From NCBI RefSeq assembly GCF_051014445.1, contig NC_135137.1:21949501-22013500 (forward strand): a DNA stretch of 64,000 nt, read 5' to 3'. Every line of letters starts with the position of its first letter. Position 1 is the first letter of the stretch. Both the position numbers and the translations under genes were made by a program. This DNA comes from Colletes latitarsis (lineage: Eukaryota > Arthropoda > Insecta > Hymenoptera > Colletidae). The notes under the pieces were generated by a model. The model saw only the letters and a program-made list of their open reading frames with translations, ran no database searches and was not told the DNA's origin. Shown piece after piece: positions 49,569 through 63,460 of this stretch.

Positions 49569-52500
49569 CAAACTTGAAAAAACCCAGGATCTGGCCAACA
49601 AGCATGGGAAAAATACAAAATCATGAGCCAGATGTGGGCATAACCCAGACCTATCCCAGACCTAACCGGTGTTATCCTCTAAAATATTGTTCGAAACCAG
49701 GTTTAACTGACTGTTTCAGTGTGGTACCACATTGCTACGTGATTCAAACTAGAAAAAACCCAGGAACTGGTCAACAAGCATTAAAAAATGCAGAATGATG
49801 AGCCAGATGCTGGCATAACCGAGACCTTATCTAGCCCTAACCAGTGTTATCCACTAAAATGTTGATCGATACCAGGTTTAATTGACTGTTTCAGAGTGGT
49901 ACCACTTTTCTACGTGATTCAAACTAGAAAAAACCCAGGATCTGGTCAACAAGCATGCGAAAAATGCAAAATCATGAGCCAGATGCGCGCATAACCCAGA
50001 CCTAACCGGTATTATCCTCTAAAATATTGATCGAAACCAGGTTTAATTGACTGTTTCAGTCTGGTAACACATTACTACGTGATTCAAACCCGAAAAAACC
50101 CCGGATCTAGCCAACAAGCATGTGAAAAATGCAGAATCATAAGCCAGATGCTGGCATAACCGAGACCTTATCCAGGCCTAACCAGTGTTATCCTCTAAAA
50201 TGTTGATCGAAACTAGGTTTAATTGACTGTTTCAGAGTGGTACCACTATTCTAGGTGATTCAAACTTGAAAAAACCCAGGATCTGGCCAACAAGCATGGG
50301 AAAAATACAAAATCATGAGCCAGATGTGGGCATAACCCAGACCTATCCCAGACCTAACCGGTGTTATCCTCTAAAATATTGTTCGAAACCAGGTTTAACT
50401 GACTGTTTCAGTGTGGTACCACATTGCTACGTGATTCAAACCAGAAAAAACCCAGGATCTGACCAACAAAAATTTGAAAAATGAAAAATCTTGAGCCAGA
50501 TGCGGGCATAACCCTAACCTAAACCAGGCCTAACCGGTGCTATCCTCTAAAATATTGACCGAAACCAGGTTTAATTGACTGTTTCAGTGTGGTATCACAT
50601 TACTACGTGATGGAAACCTGGAAAAACCCAGGATCTGGCCAACAAGCATGGGAAAATTCCAAAATCATGAGCCAGATGCGGGCATAACCCACACCTAACC
50701 CAGACCTAACCGGTATTATCCTTTGAAATATTGATCGAAACCAGGTTTAACTGACTGTTTCAGTGTGGTACCACATTACTACGTGATTCAAACCAGAAAA
50801 AACCCAGGATCTGGCCAACGAGTATGGCAAAAAGGCAAACTCATGAGCCAGAGGGTGGCATAACCCAGACCTATCCCAGTCCTATCCGGTGTTATCCTCT
50901 AAGGTATTGACGGAAACCAGGTTTAATTGACTGTTTCAGTGTGGTACCACATTACTACGTGATTGAAACCTGGAAAAACCCAGGATCTGGTCAACAAGCA
51001 TGCGAAAAATGCAAGATCATGAGCCAGATGCGCGCATAACCCAGACCTAACCGGTGTTATCCTCTAAAATATTGTTCGAAACCAGGTTTAACTGACTGCT
51101 TCGGTGTGGTACCACATTGCTACGTGATTCAAACTAGAAAAAACCCAGGAACTGGTCAACAAGCATGCGAAAAATGCACAATCATGAGCCAGATGAGCGC
51201 ATAAGCCAGACCTAACCGGTGTTATCCTCTAAAATATTGATCGAAACCAGGATTAACTGACTGCTTCAGTGTGGTACCACATTACTACGTGATTCAAGCT
51301 AGAAAAAACCCAGGATCTGGTCAACAAGCATGCGAAAAATGCAAAGTCATGAGCCAGATGCGCGCATAACCCAGACCTAACCGGTATTATCCTGTGAAAT
51401 ATTGATCGAAACCAGGTTTAACTGACTGTTTCTGTGTGGTACCACATTACTACGTGATTCAAACCTGAAAAAACCCAGGATCTGGCCAACAAGCATGCGA
51501 AAAATGCTCAATCATGACCCAGATGAGCGCAAAAGCCAGACCTAACCCAGACCTAACCGGTATTATCCTCCAAAATATTGATCGAATCCAGGTTTAATTG
51601 ACTGCTTCAGTACGGTACCACATTACTACGTGATTCAATCCAGAAAAAGCCCAGGATCTGGTCAACAAGCATGCGAAAAATGCAAAATCATGAGCCAGAT
51701 GCGCGCATAACCCAGACCTTACCGGTGTTACCCTCTAAAATATTGATCGAAACCAGGATTAACAGACTGTTTCAGTGTGGTACCACATTACTACGTGATT
51801 CAAACCAGAAGAACCCCTGGATCTGGCCAACGAGTATGGCAAAAAGGCAAATTCATGAGCCAGATGGTGGCATAACCCAGACCTAACCAGTGTTATCCTC
51901 TAAGATATTGATTGAAACCAGGTTTAACTGACTGTTTCAGTGTGGTACCACATTACTACGTGATTCAAACCAGAAAAAAACCCAGGATCTGGCCAACAAG
52001 CATGGGAAAAATACAAAATCATGAGCCAGATGAGCGCACAACCCAGACCTAACCCAGACCAAACCGGTATTATCTTCTAAAATATTCATCGAATCCAGGT
52101 TTAATTGACTGTTTCAGTGTGGTACCACATTACTACGTGATTCAAACCAGAAGGACCCCTGGATCTGGCCAACGAGTATGGCAAAAAGGCAAACTCATGA
52201 GCCAGATGGTGGCATAACCCAGACCTATCCCAGACCTAACCGGTGTTATCCTCTTAAATATTGATGGAAACCAGGATTAACTGACAGCTTCAGTGTGGTA
52301 CCACATTACTACGTGATTCAAACCAGAAGAACCCCTGGATCTGGCCAACGAGTATGGCAAAAAGGCAAACTCATGAGCCAGATGGTGGCATAACCCAGAC
52401 CTAACCAGTGTTATCCTCTAAGATATTGATTGAAACCAGGTTTAACTGACTGTTTCAGTGTGGTACCACATTACTACGTGATTCAAACCAGAAAAAAACC

Positions 52501-53542
52501 CAGGATCTGGCCAACAAGCATGGGAGAAATACAAAATCATGAGCCAGATGCGGCCATAACCCAGACCTATCCCAGACCTAACCGGTGTTATCCTCTTAAA
52601 TATTGATGGAAACCAGGATTAACTGACAGCTTCAGTGTGGTACCACATTACTACGTGATTCAAACCAGAAGAACCCCTGGATCTGGCCAACGAGTATGGC
52701 AAAAAGGCAAACTCATGAGCCAGATGGTGGCATAACCCAGACCTAACCAGTGTTATCCTCTAAGATATTGATCGAAACCAGGTTTAACTGACTGTTTCAG
52801 TGTGGTACCATATTACTAAGTGATGCAAACTAGAAAAAACCCAGCACTTGATCAACAAGCATGCGAAAAATGCAAAATCATGAGCCAGATGAGCGCACAA
52901 CCCAGACCTAACCCAGACCAAACCGGTATTATCTTCTAAAATATTCATCGAATCCAGGTTTAATTGACTGTTTCAGTGTGGTACCACATTACTACGTGAT
53001 TCAAACCAGAAAAAACCCAGGATCTGGCCCACAAGCATGCGAAAAATGCAGAATCATGAGCCAGACGCTGGCATAACCGAGACCTTATCCAGCCCTAACC
53101 AGTGTTATCCTCTAAAATATTGATCGATACCAGGTTTAATTGACTGTTTCAGTGTGGTACCACATTACTACGTGATTCAAACTAGAAAAAACCCAGGATC
53201 TGGTCAACTAGCATGCGAAAAATGCAAAATCATGAGCCAGATGCGCGCATTACCCAGACCTAACCGGTATTATCCTCTAAAATATTGTTCGAAACCAGGT
53301 TTAACTGACTGTTTCAGTGTGGTACCACATTACTACGTGATTCAAACCAGAAGAACCCCTGGATCTGACCAACGAGTATGGCAAAAAGGCAAACTCATGA
53401 GCCAGATGGTGGCATAACCCAGACCTAACCGGTGTTATCCTCTAAGATACTGATCGAAACCAGGTTTAACTAACTGTTTCGGTGTGGTACCACATTACTA
53501 CGTGATTCAAACCAGAAAAAACCCAGGATCTGGCCAACAAGC
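49569..53542 (+). repeat. Block N (right part) and following monomers, copy 3
   Basis: To about 51850 it matches 28284-30565 with constant 21285-bp spacing. From about 51740 to 53542 it matches 37951-39753 at 13789 bp. The change of partner at 51.74-51.85 kb shows that the stretch is a mosaic. It contains the tandem 352-bp CCTCTTAAATATTGATGG pair (near 52250 and 52602). No gene is visible. Confidence 0.86.
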
Positions 53543-54614
53543 ATGGGAAAAATACAAAATCATGAGCCAGATGCGGCCATAACCCAGACCTATCCCAGTC
53601 CTAACCGGTGTTATCCTCTAAAATATTCATCGAATCCAGGTTAAATTGACTGTTTCAGTGTTGTACCACATTACTACGTGATTCAAACCAGAAGAACCCC
53701 TGGATCTGGCCAACGAGTATGGCAAAAAGGCAGACTCATAAGCTATATGGTGGCATAACCCTGACCTAACCCTGACCTAACCGGTATTATCCTCTAAAAT
53801 ATTGATCGAAACCAGGTTTAACTGACTGTTTCAGTGTGGTACCACATTACTAAGTGATGCAAACTAGTAAAAACCCAGCATCTGATCAACAAGCATGCGA
53901 AAAATGCAAAATCATGAGCCAGATGCGGGCATAACCCTGGGCTAACCCAGTCATAACCGGTGTTATCCTCTAAAATATTGATCGGAACCAGGTTTCATTG
54001 ACTCTTTCAGTGTGGTACCACATTACTACGTAATTCAAACCAGAAAAAACCCAGGATCTGGCCAACAAGCATGGGAAAAATAAAAAATCATGAGCCAGAT
54101 GCGGGCATAACCCAGACCTATCCCAGACCTAACCGGTGTTATCCTCTAAAATATTGATCGATACCAGGATTAATTGACTGTTACAGTGTGGTACCGCATT
54201 ACTACGTGATTCAAACCAGAAAGAACCCAGGATCTGGCCAACAAGCATGGGAGAAATACAAAATCATGAGCCAGATGCGGGCATAACCCAGACCTAACAC
54301 AGTCCTAACAGGTGCTATCCTCTAAAATATTGATCGAATCCAGGTTTAATTGACTGTTTCAGTGTGGTACCGCATTACTACGTGATTCAAACCAAAAAAA
54401 ACCCAGGATCTGGCCAACAAGCATGGGAGAAATACAAAATCATGAGCCAGAGGCGGGCATAACCCAGACCTATCCCAGACCAAACCGGTATTATCCTCCA
54501 AAAAAATTCATCAAAACCAGATTTAATTCAGTGTTTCAGTGTGGTACCACATTACTTCGTGATTCAAACTAGAAAAAACCCAGGATCTGGTCGACAAGCA
54601 TGCGAAAAATGCAA
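53543..54614 (+). repeat. Satellite monomers related to 21.6-22.8 kb
   Basis: About 54135-54588 matches 21650-22105 at 32483 bp. The CCAGGTTAAATTGACTG unit at 53635 matches 22561. This ties the young right half to the older middle of the window. Confidence 0.84.
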
Positions 54615-56945
54615 AATCATGAGCCAGATGCTGGCATATCCCAGACCTAACCCAGACCTAAACGGTGCTATCCTCTAAAATATTGATCAAAACCAGTTAG
54701 TAGACTGTTTCAGTGTGGTACCACATTACTACGTGTTTCAAACTAGAAAAAACGCAGGATCTGGCCAACAAGCATGGGAAAAATGCAAACTCATGAGCCA
54801 GATGCGCGCATAACCCAGACCTATCCCAGACCTAACCGGTGTTATCCTCTAAAATATTGATCGAAACCAGGTTTAATTGACTGTCTCAGTGTGGTACCAC
54901 ATTAATACGTGATTCAAACTAGAAAAAACCCAGGATCTGGCCAACATGCATGGGCAAAATACAAAATCATGAGCCAGATGAGCGCACAACCCAGACCTAA
55001 CCCAGACCAAACCGGTATTATACTCTAAAATGTTGATCGAAACCAGGTTTCATTGACTCTTTCAGTGTGGTACCACATTACTACGTGATTCAAACCAGAA
55101 AAAACCCAGGATCTGGCCAACGAGTATGGCAAAAAGGCAAACTCATGAGCCAGATGCTGGCATAGCCCAGACCTAACACAGATCTAACCGGTGTTATCCT
55201 CTAAAATACCGATCGAAACCAGGTTTAATTGACTGTTTCAGTGTGGTACCACATTACTACGTGATTCAAACCAGGAAAAACCCAGGATCTGGCCAACAAG
55301 CATGGGAAAATTGCAAATTCATGAGCCATATGCGGGCATATACAAGACCTAACCCAGCCGTAACCAGTGTTATCCTCTAAAATATTGATCGGAACCAGGC
55401 TTAATTGACTGTTTCAGTGTGGTACCACATTACTACGTGATTCAAACCAGAAAAAACCCAGGATCTGGCCAACAAGCATGGGAAAAATACAAAATCATGA
55501 GCCAGATTCGGCCATAACCCAGACCTATCCCATACCTAACCGGTGTTATCCTCTAAAATATTCATCGAATCCAGGTTTAATTGACTGTTTCAGTGTGGTA
55601 CCACATTACTACGTGATTAAAACCAGAAAATGCCCAGGATCTGGTCTACAAGCATGCGAAAAATGCAAAATCATGAGCCAGATGCTGGCACATCCCAGAC
55701 CTAACCCAGACCTAAACGGTGCTATCCTCTAAAATATTGATCGATACCAGGTTTTATTCACTGTTTCAGTGTGGTACCACTTTACTACGTGATTGAAACC
55801 AGAAAAGACCAGGATCTGGCCAACAAGCATGGGAAAAATACAAAATCATGAGCCAGATTCGGCCATAACCCAGACCTATCCCATACCTAACCGGTGTTAT
55901 CCTCTAAAATATTCATCGAATCCAGGTTTAATTGACTGTTTCAGTGTGGTACCACATTACTGCGTGATTAAAACCAGAAAATGCCCAGGATCTGGTCTAC
56001 AAGCATGTGAAAAATGCAAAATCATGAGCCAGATGCTGGCACATCCCATACCTAACCCAGACCTAAACGGTGCCATCCTCTAAAATATTGATCGACACCA
56101 GGTTTTATTCACTGTTTCAGTGTGGTACCACATTACTACGTGATTCAAACCAGAAAAGACCAGGATCTGGCCAACAAGCATGGGAAAAATACAAAATCAT
56201 GAGCCAGATTCGGCCATAACCCAGACCTATCCCATACCTAACCGGTGTTATCCTCTAAAATATTCATCGAATCCAGGTTTAATTGACTGTTTCAGTGTGG
56301 TACCACATTACTACGTGATTAAAACCAGAAAATGCCCAGGATCTGGTCTACAAGCATGTGAAAAATGCAAAATCATGAGCCAGATGCTGGCACATCCCAT
56401 ACCTAACCCAGACCTAAACGGTGCCATCCTCTAAAATATTGATCGACACCAGATTTTATTCACTGTTTCAGTGTGGTACCACATTACTACGTGATACAAA
56501 CTAGAAAAAACGCAGGATCTGGCCAACAAGCACGGGAAAAATACAAAATCATGAGCCAGATGCGGCCATAACCCAGACCTATCCCAGACCTAACCGGTGT
56601 TATCCTCTAAAATATTCATCGAATCCAGGTTTAATTGACTGCTTCAGTGTGGTACCACATTACTACCTGATTCAAACCAGAAGAACCCCTGGATCTGGCC
56701 AACGAGTATGGCAAAAAAGCAAAATCATGAGCCAGATGCGCGCATAACACAGACCTAACCGGTGTTATCCTCTAAAATATCGTTCGAAACCTGGTTTAAC
56801 TGACTGTTTCAGTGTGGTACCACATTACTACGTGATTCAAACCAGAAAAAACCCAGGATCTGGCCAACAAGCATGGGAAAAATACAAAATCATGAGCCAG
56901 ATGCGGCCATAACCCAGACCTATCCTATACCTAACCGGTGTTATC
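54615..56945 (+). repeat. Block M, copy 4 (donor or partner of 57.0-58.9 kb)
   Basis: Matches 30566-32823 at 24049 bp and 57016-58869 at 2276 bp, then 1924 bp. It holds the triple 351-bp dimer starting at 55478. The 352-bp change in spacing means two monomers (about 55.11-55.46 kb) are missing from the neighbour. Confidence 0.88.
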
Positions 56946-57015
56946 CCCTAAAATATTGATCGAAACCAGGTTTCATTGACTGTTTCAGTGTGGTACCACA
57001 TTACTACGTCATTCA
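56946..57015 (+). repeat. Satellite junction stretch
   Basis: Part of one monomer between the two block M copies, with ACTACGTCATTC instead of ACTACGTGATTC. Confidence 0.8.
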
Positions 57016-58869
57016 AACCAGAAAAAAACCCAGGATCTGGCCAACAAGCATGGGAAAAATGCAAACTCATGAGCCAGATGCGCGCATAACCCAGACCTAT
57101 CCCAGACCTAACCGGTGTTATCCTCTAAAATATTGATCGAAACCAGGTTTAATTGACTGTCTCAGTGTGGTACCACATTAATACGTGATTCAAACTAGAA
57201 AAAACCCAGGATCTGGCCAACATGCATGGGCAAAATACAAAATCATGAGCCAGATGAGCGCACAACCCAGGCCTAACCCAGACCAAACCGGTATTATACT
57301 CTAAAATGTTGATCGAAACCAGGTTTCATTGACTCTTTCAGTGTGGTACCACATTACTACGTGATTCAAACCAGAAAAAACCCAGGATCTGGCCAACAAG
57401 CATGGGAAAAATACAAAATCATGAGCCAGATTCGGCCATAACCCAGACCTATCCCATACCTAACCGGTGTTATCCTCTAAAATATTCATCGAATCCAGGT
57501 TTAATTGACTGTTTCAGTGTGGTACCACATTACTACGTGATTAAAACCAGAAAATGCCCAGGATCTGGTCTACAAGCATGCGAAAAATGCAAAATCATGA
57601 GCCAGATGCTGGCACATCCCAGACCTAACCCAGACCTAAACGGTGCTATCCTCTAAAATATTGATCGATACCAGGTTTTATTCACTGTTTCAGTGTGGTA
57701 CCACTTTACTACGTGATTGAAACCAGAAAAGACCAGGATCTGGCCAACAAGCATGGGAAAAATACAAAATCATGAGCCAGATTCGGCCATAACCCAGACC
57801 TATCCCATACCTAACCGGTGTTATCCTCTAAAATATTCATCGAATCCAGGTTTAATTGACTGTTTCAGTGTGGTACCACATTACTGCGTGATTAAAACAA
57901 GAAAATGCCCAGGATCTGGTCTACAAGCATGTGAAAAATGCAAAATCATGAGCCAGATGCTGGCACATCCCATACCTAACCCAGACCTAAACGGTGCCAT
58001 CCTCTATAATATTGATCGACACCAGGTTTTATTCACTGTTTCAGTGTGGTACCACATTACTACGTGATTCAAACCAGAAAAGACCAGGATCTGGCCAACA
58101 AGCATGGGAAAAATACAAAATCATGAGCCAGATTCGGCCATAACCCAGACCTATCCCATACCTAACCGGTGTTATCCTCTAAAATATTCATCGAATCCAG
58201 GTTTAATTGACTGTTTCAGTGTGGTACCACATTACTACGTGATTAAAACCAGAAAATGCCCAGGATCTGGTCTACAAGCATGTGAAAAATGCAAAATCAT
58301 GAGCCAGATGCTGGCACATCCCATACCTAACCCAGACCTAAACGGTGCCATCCTCTAAAATATTGATCGACACCAGATTTTATTCACTGTTTCAGTGTGG
58401 TACCACATTACTACGTGATACAAACTAGAAAAAACGCAGGATCTGGCCAACAAGCACGGGAAAAATACAAAATCATGAGCCAGATGCGGCCATAACCCAG
58501 ACCTATCCCAGACCTAACCGGTGTTATCCTCTAAAATATTCATCGAATCCAGGTTTAATTGACTGCTTCAGTGTGGTACCACATTACTACCTGATTCAAA
58601 CCAGAAGAACCCCTGGATCTGGCCAACGAGTATGGCAAAAAAGCAAAATCATGAGCCAGATGCGCGCATAACCCAGACCTAACCGGTGTTATCCTCTAAA
58701 ATATTGTTCGAAACCTGGTTTAACTGACTGTTTCAGTGTGGTACCACATTACTACGTGATTCAAACCAGAAAAAACCCAGGATCTGGCCAACAAGCATGG
58801 GAAAAATACAAAATCATGAGCCAGATGCGGCCATAACCCAGACCTATCCTATACCTAACCGGTGTTATC
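57016..58869 (+). repeat. Block M, copy 5
   Basis: Matches 54740-56945 apart from two lost monomers. A single A-to-T change near 58006 turns CTCTAAAATATTG into CTCTATAATATTG. This removes the usual stop and yields the longest open frame in the window (116 codons), which is a by-product. Confidence 0.88.
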
Positions 58870-59597
58870 CTCTAAAATATTGATCGAAACGAGGTTTAAT
58901 TGACTGTTTCAGTGTGGTGCCACATTACTACGTGATTCAAACTAGAAAAAACCCAGGATCTGGCCAACAAGCATGGGAAAAATACAAAATCATGAGCCAG
59001 ATGCGGGCATAACCCAGACCTATCCCAGACCTAACCGGTGTTATCCTCTAAAATATTGCTCGAAACCAGGTTTAGTTGACTGTTTCAAGGTGGTACCACA
59101 TTACCACGTGTTTCAAACCAGAAAAAACCCCGGATCTTGCCAACAAGCATGCGAAAAATGTAGAATCATGAGCCAGATGCTGGCCATAACCGAGACCTTA
59201 TCCAGCCCTAACCAGTGTTATCCTCTAAAATATTGATCGATACCAGGTTTAATTGACTGTTTCAGTGTGGTACCACATTACTAAGTGATTCAAACTAGAA
59301 AAAACCCAGGTTCTGATCAACAAGCATGCGAAAAATGCAAAATCATGAGCCAGATGCTGGCACATCCCAGACCTAACCCAGACCTGACTGGTATTATCCT
59401 CTAAAATATTGACCGAAACCAGGTTTAATTGACTGTCTCAGTGTGGTACCACATTACTACGTGAATCAAACCCGCAAAAACCCTGGATCTGGCCAACGAA
59501 TATGCCAAAATGGCAAACTCATAAGCCAGATGCGGGCATAACCCAGACCTATCCCAGACCTAACCGGTGTTATCCTCTAAAATATTGATCGAAACGA
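58870..59597 (+). repeat. Satellite monomers
   Basis: Main-type units, including one with ACCACGTGTTTC near 59104 and one with CAAGGTGG near 59087. No gene is visible. Confidence 0.86.
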
Positions 59598-60700
59598 GGT
59601 TTAACTGACTGTTTCAGTACGGTACCACATTACTACGTGATTCAAACCAGAAAAAACCCAGGATCTGGCCAACAAGCATGGGAAAAATACAAAATCATGA
59701 GCCAGATGCGGGCATAACCCAGACCTATCCCAGACCTAACCGGTATTATCCTCTAAAATATTGATCGATGCCAGGTGTAATTGACTGTTTCAGTGTGGTA
59801 CAACATTACTACGTGATTCAAACTAGAAAAAACCCAGGATCTGGTCAACGAGTATGCGAAAAGGCTACATCATGAGCCAGATGCGCGCATAACCCAGACC
59901 TAACCCAGACCAAACCGGTATTATCCTCTAAAATATTCATCAAAACCAGGTTTAATTGAGTGTTTCAGTGTGGTACCACATTACGCCGTGATTCATGCCA
60001 GAAAAAGCCCTGGATCTGGCTTCCGAGAATGCCAAAAACCAAACTCATGAGCCAGATGGTGGCATATCCCAGACCTATCCCAGACCTAACCGGTGTTATC
60101 CTCTAAAATATTGTTCGAAACCAGGATTAATTGACTGTTTCAGTGTGGTACCGCATTACTACGTGATCCAAACCAGAAAAAACCCAGGATCTGGCCAACA
60201 AGCATGAGGAAAATGCAAAATCATGAGCCAGATGAGCGCACAACCCAGACCTAACCCAGACCAAACCGGTATTATTTTCTAAAATATTGATCGAAACCAG
60301 GTTTAATTGACTGTTTCAGTGTGGTACCACAGTACTACGTGATTCAAACCAGAAAAAGCCCAGGATCTGGTCAACAAGCATGCGAAAAATGCAAAATCAT
60401 GAGCCAGATGCTGGCACATCCCAGACCTAACCCAGACCTAAACGGTGCTATCCTCTAAAATATTGATCGAAACCAGGTTTAATTGACTGTTTCAGTGTGG
60501 TACCACATTACTACGTGATACAAACTAGAAAGAAACTAGGATCTGGTCAACAAGCATGCGAAAAATGCAAAATCATGAGCCAGATGCGCGCATAACCCAG
60601 ACCTAACCGGTGTTATCCTGTAAAATATTGTTCGAAACCAGGTTTAACTGACTGTTTCAGTGTGGTACCACTTTGCTACGTCATTCAAACTAGAAAAAAC
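59598..60700 (+). repeat. 1.1-kb terminal block, copy 1 (2759-bp spacing)
   Basis: Matches 62357-63460: CAGTACGGTACC with GGTACC at 59621 and 62380, and the ACGCCGTGATTCATGCC unit at about 59982 and 62741, both 2759 bp apart. The copies are nearly identical to about 60600 and then begin to differ. Confidence 0.87.
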
Positions 60701-62356
60701 CCAGGATCTGGTCAACACGTATGCGAAAAATGCAAAATCATGAGCCAGATGCGCGCATTACCCAGACCTAACCGGTATTATCCTCTAAAATATTGTTCGA
60801 AACCAGGTTTAACTGACTGTTTCAGTGTGGTACCGCATTAGTACGTGATTCAAACCAGAAAAAGCTCTGGATCTGGCTTACGAGTATGCCAAAAAGGCAA
60901 ACTCATGAGACAGATGGTGGCACATCCCAGACTTATCCCAGACCTAACCGGAGTTATCCTCTAACATATTGATCGAAACCAGGTTTAATTGACCGTCGCA
61001 GTGTGGTACCACATTACTACATGATTCAAACCAGGAAAAACCTAGGATCTGGTCAACAAGCATGGGAAAATTGCAAAATCATGAGGCAGATGCGAGCATA
61101 AACCAGACCTAACCCAGCCGTAACCAGTGTTATCCTGTAAAATATGTATTGGAACCAGGTTTAATTGACTGTTTCAGTGTGGTACCACATTACTACGTGT
61201 TTCAAACCAGAAAAAACTCTGGATCTGGCCAACGAGTATGCGAAAATGCAAAATCATGAGCCAGATGTTGGCATATCCCAGACCTAACCCGGACCTAAAC
61301 AGTGCTATCCTCTAAAATGTTGATCGAAACCAGGTTTAATTGACTGCCTCAGTGTGGTAACACATTACTACATGATTCAAACCAGGAAAAACCTAGGATC
61401 TGGCCAACAAGCATGGGAAAATTGCAAAGTCATGAGCCAGATGCGGGCATAAACCAGACCTAACCCAGCCGTAACCAGTGTTATCCTGTAAAATATTTAT
61501 CGGAACCAGGTTTAATTGACTGTTTCAGCGTGGTACCACGCTACTACGTGTTTCAAACCAGAAAAAAACCCAGGATCTGGCCAACCAGTATTCCAAAAAT
61601 GCAAACTCATGAGCCAGATGCGCGCACAACACAGACCTAACCCCGACCTAACTGGTATTATCCTCTAAAATATTGATCGAAACCAGGTTTAAATGACTGT
61701 TTCAGTGTGATACCACATTACTACGTGATTCAAACCCGCAAAAACCCTGGATCTGGCCAACGAATATGCCAAAAAGGCAAACTCATGAGCCAGATGCGGG
61801 CATAACCCAGACCTATCCCAGACCTAACCGGTATTATCCTCTAAAATATTGATCGATGCCAGGTGTAATTGACTGTTTCAGTGTGGTACCACATTACTAC
61901 GTGATACAAACTAGAAAAAAACTAGGATCTGGTCAACAAGCATGCGAAAAATGCAAAATCATGAGCCAGATGCGCGCATAACCCAGACCTAACCGGTGTT
62001 ATCCTGTAAAATATTGTTCGAAACCAGGTTTAACTGACTGTTTCAGTGTGGTACCACATTGCTACGTCATTCAAACTAGAAAAAACCCAGGATCTGGTCA
62101 ACACGCATGCGAAAAATGCAAAATCATGAGCCAGATTAGCGCATAACCCAGACCTAACCGGTATTGTCTTTTGAAATATTGATCGAAACCAGGATTAACT
62201 GACTGCTTCAGTGTGGTACCACATTACTACGTGATTCAAACTAGAAAAAACCCAGGATCTGGTCAACAAGCGTGCGAAAAATGCAAAATCATGAGCCAGA
62301 TGCGCGCATAACCCAGACCTAACCGGTGTTATCCTCTAAAATATTGTTCGAAACCA
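60701..62356 (+). repeat. Satellite monomers between the terminal copies
   Basis: Contains a smaller internal match: the ACAAACTAGAAA(G/A)AAACTAGG unit near 60520 recurs near 61906 (1386-bp spacing). Units with ACCAGGAAAAACCTAGG occur near 61030 and 61380. One unit has GACCGTCGCAGTG near 60992. No gene is visible. Confidence 0.86.
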
Positions 62357-63460
62357 GGTTTAACTGACTGTTTCAGTACGGTACCACATTACTACGTGAT
62401 TCAAACCAGAAAAAACCCAGGATCTGGCCAACAAGCATGGGAAAAATACAAAATCATGAGCCAGATGCGGGCATAACCCAGACCTATCCCAGACCTAACC
62501 GGTATTATCCTCTAAAATATTGATCGATGCCAGGTGTAATTGACTGTTTCAGTGTGGTACAACATTACTACGTGATTCAAACTAGAAAAAACCCAGGATC
62601 TGGTCAACGAGTATGCGAAAAGGCTACATCATGAGCCAGATGCGCGCATAACCCAGACCTAACCCAGACCAAACCGGTATTATCCTCTAAAATATTCATC
62701 AAAACCAGGTTTAATTGAGTGTTTCAGTGTGGTACCACATTACGCCGTGATTCATGCCAGAAAAAGCCCTGGATCTGGCTTCCGAGAATGCCAAAAACCA
62801 AACTCATGAGCCAGATGGTGGCATATCCCAGACCTATCCCAGACCTAACCGGTGTTATCCTCTAAAATATTGTTCGAAACCAGGATTAATTGACTGTTTC
62901 AGTGTGGTACCGCATTACTACGTGATCCAAACCAGAAAAAACCCAGGATCTGGCCAACAAGCATGAGGAAAATGCAAAATCATGAGCCAGATGAGCGCAC
63001 AACCCAGACCTAACCCAGACCAAACCGGTATTATTTTCTAAAATATTGATCGAAACCAGGTTTAATTGACTGTTTCAGTGTGGTACCACAGTACTACGTG
63101 ATTCAAACCAGAAAAAGCCCAGGATCTGGTCAACAAGCATGCGAAAAATGCAAAATCATGAGCCAGATGCTGGCACATCCCAGACCTAACCCAGACCTAA
63201 ACGGTGCTATCCTCTAAAATATTGATCGAAACCAGGTTTAATTGACTGTTTCAGTGTGGTACCACATTACTACGTGATACAAACTAGAAAGAAACTAGGA
63301 TCTGGTCAACAAGCATGCGAAAAATGCAAAATCATGAGCCAGATGCGCGCATAACCAAGACCTAACCGGTGTTATCCTGTAAAATATTGTTCGAAACCAG
63401 GTTTCACTGACTGTTTCAGTGTGGTACCACGTTGCTACGTCATTCGAACTAGAAAAAACC
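62357..63460 (+). repeat. 1.1-kb terminal block, copy 2
   Basis: A copy of 59598-60700. Differences seen: CATAACCAAGACC against CATAACCCAGACC near 63355, and CGTTGCTACGTCATTCGAAC against CTTTGCTACGTCATTCAAAC near 63429. Confidence 0.87.

Noticed and set aside
57717..58067. Open frames of 60-116 codons through the array, some repeated many times with identical products
   Set aside because: They follow the monomer period, exist in several frames and on both strands, and usually stop at the same CTCTAA box. They stay alike only because the DNA is nearly identical. The longest results from one A-to-T change in that box. No coding signal or domain is seen.
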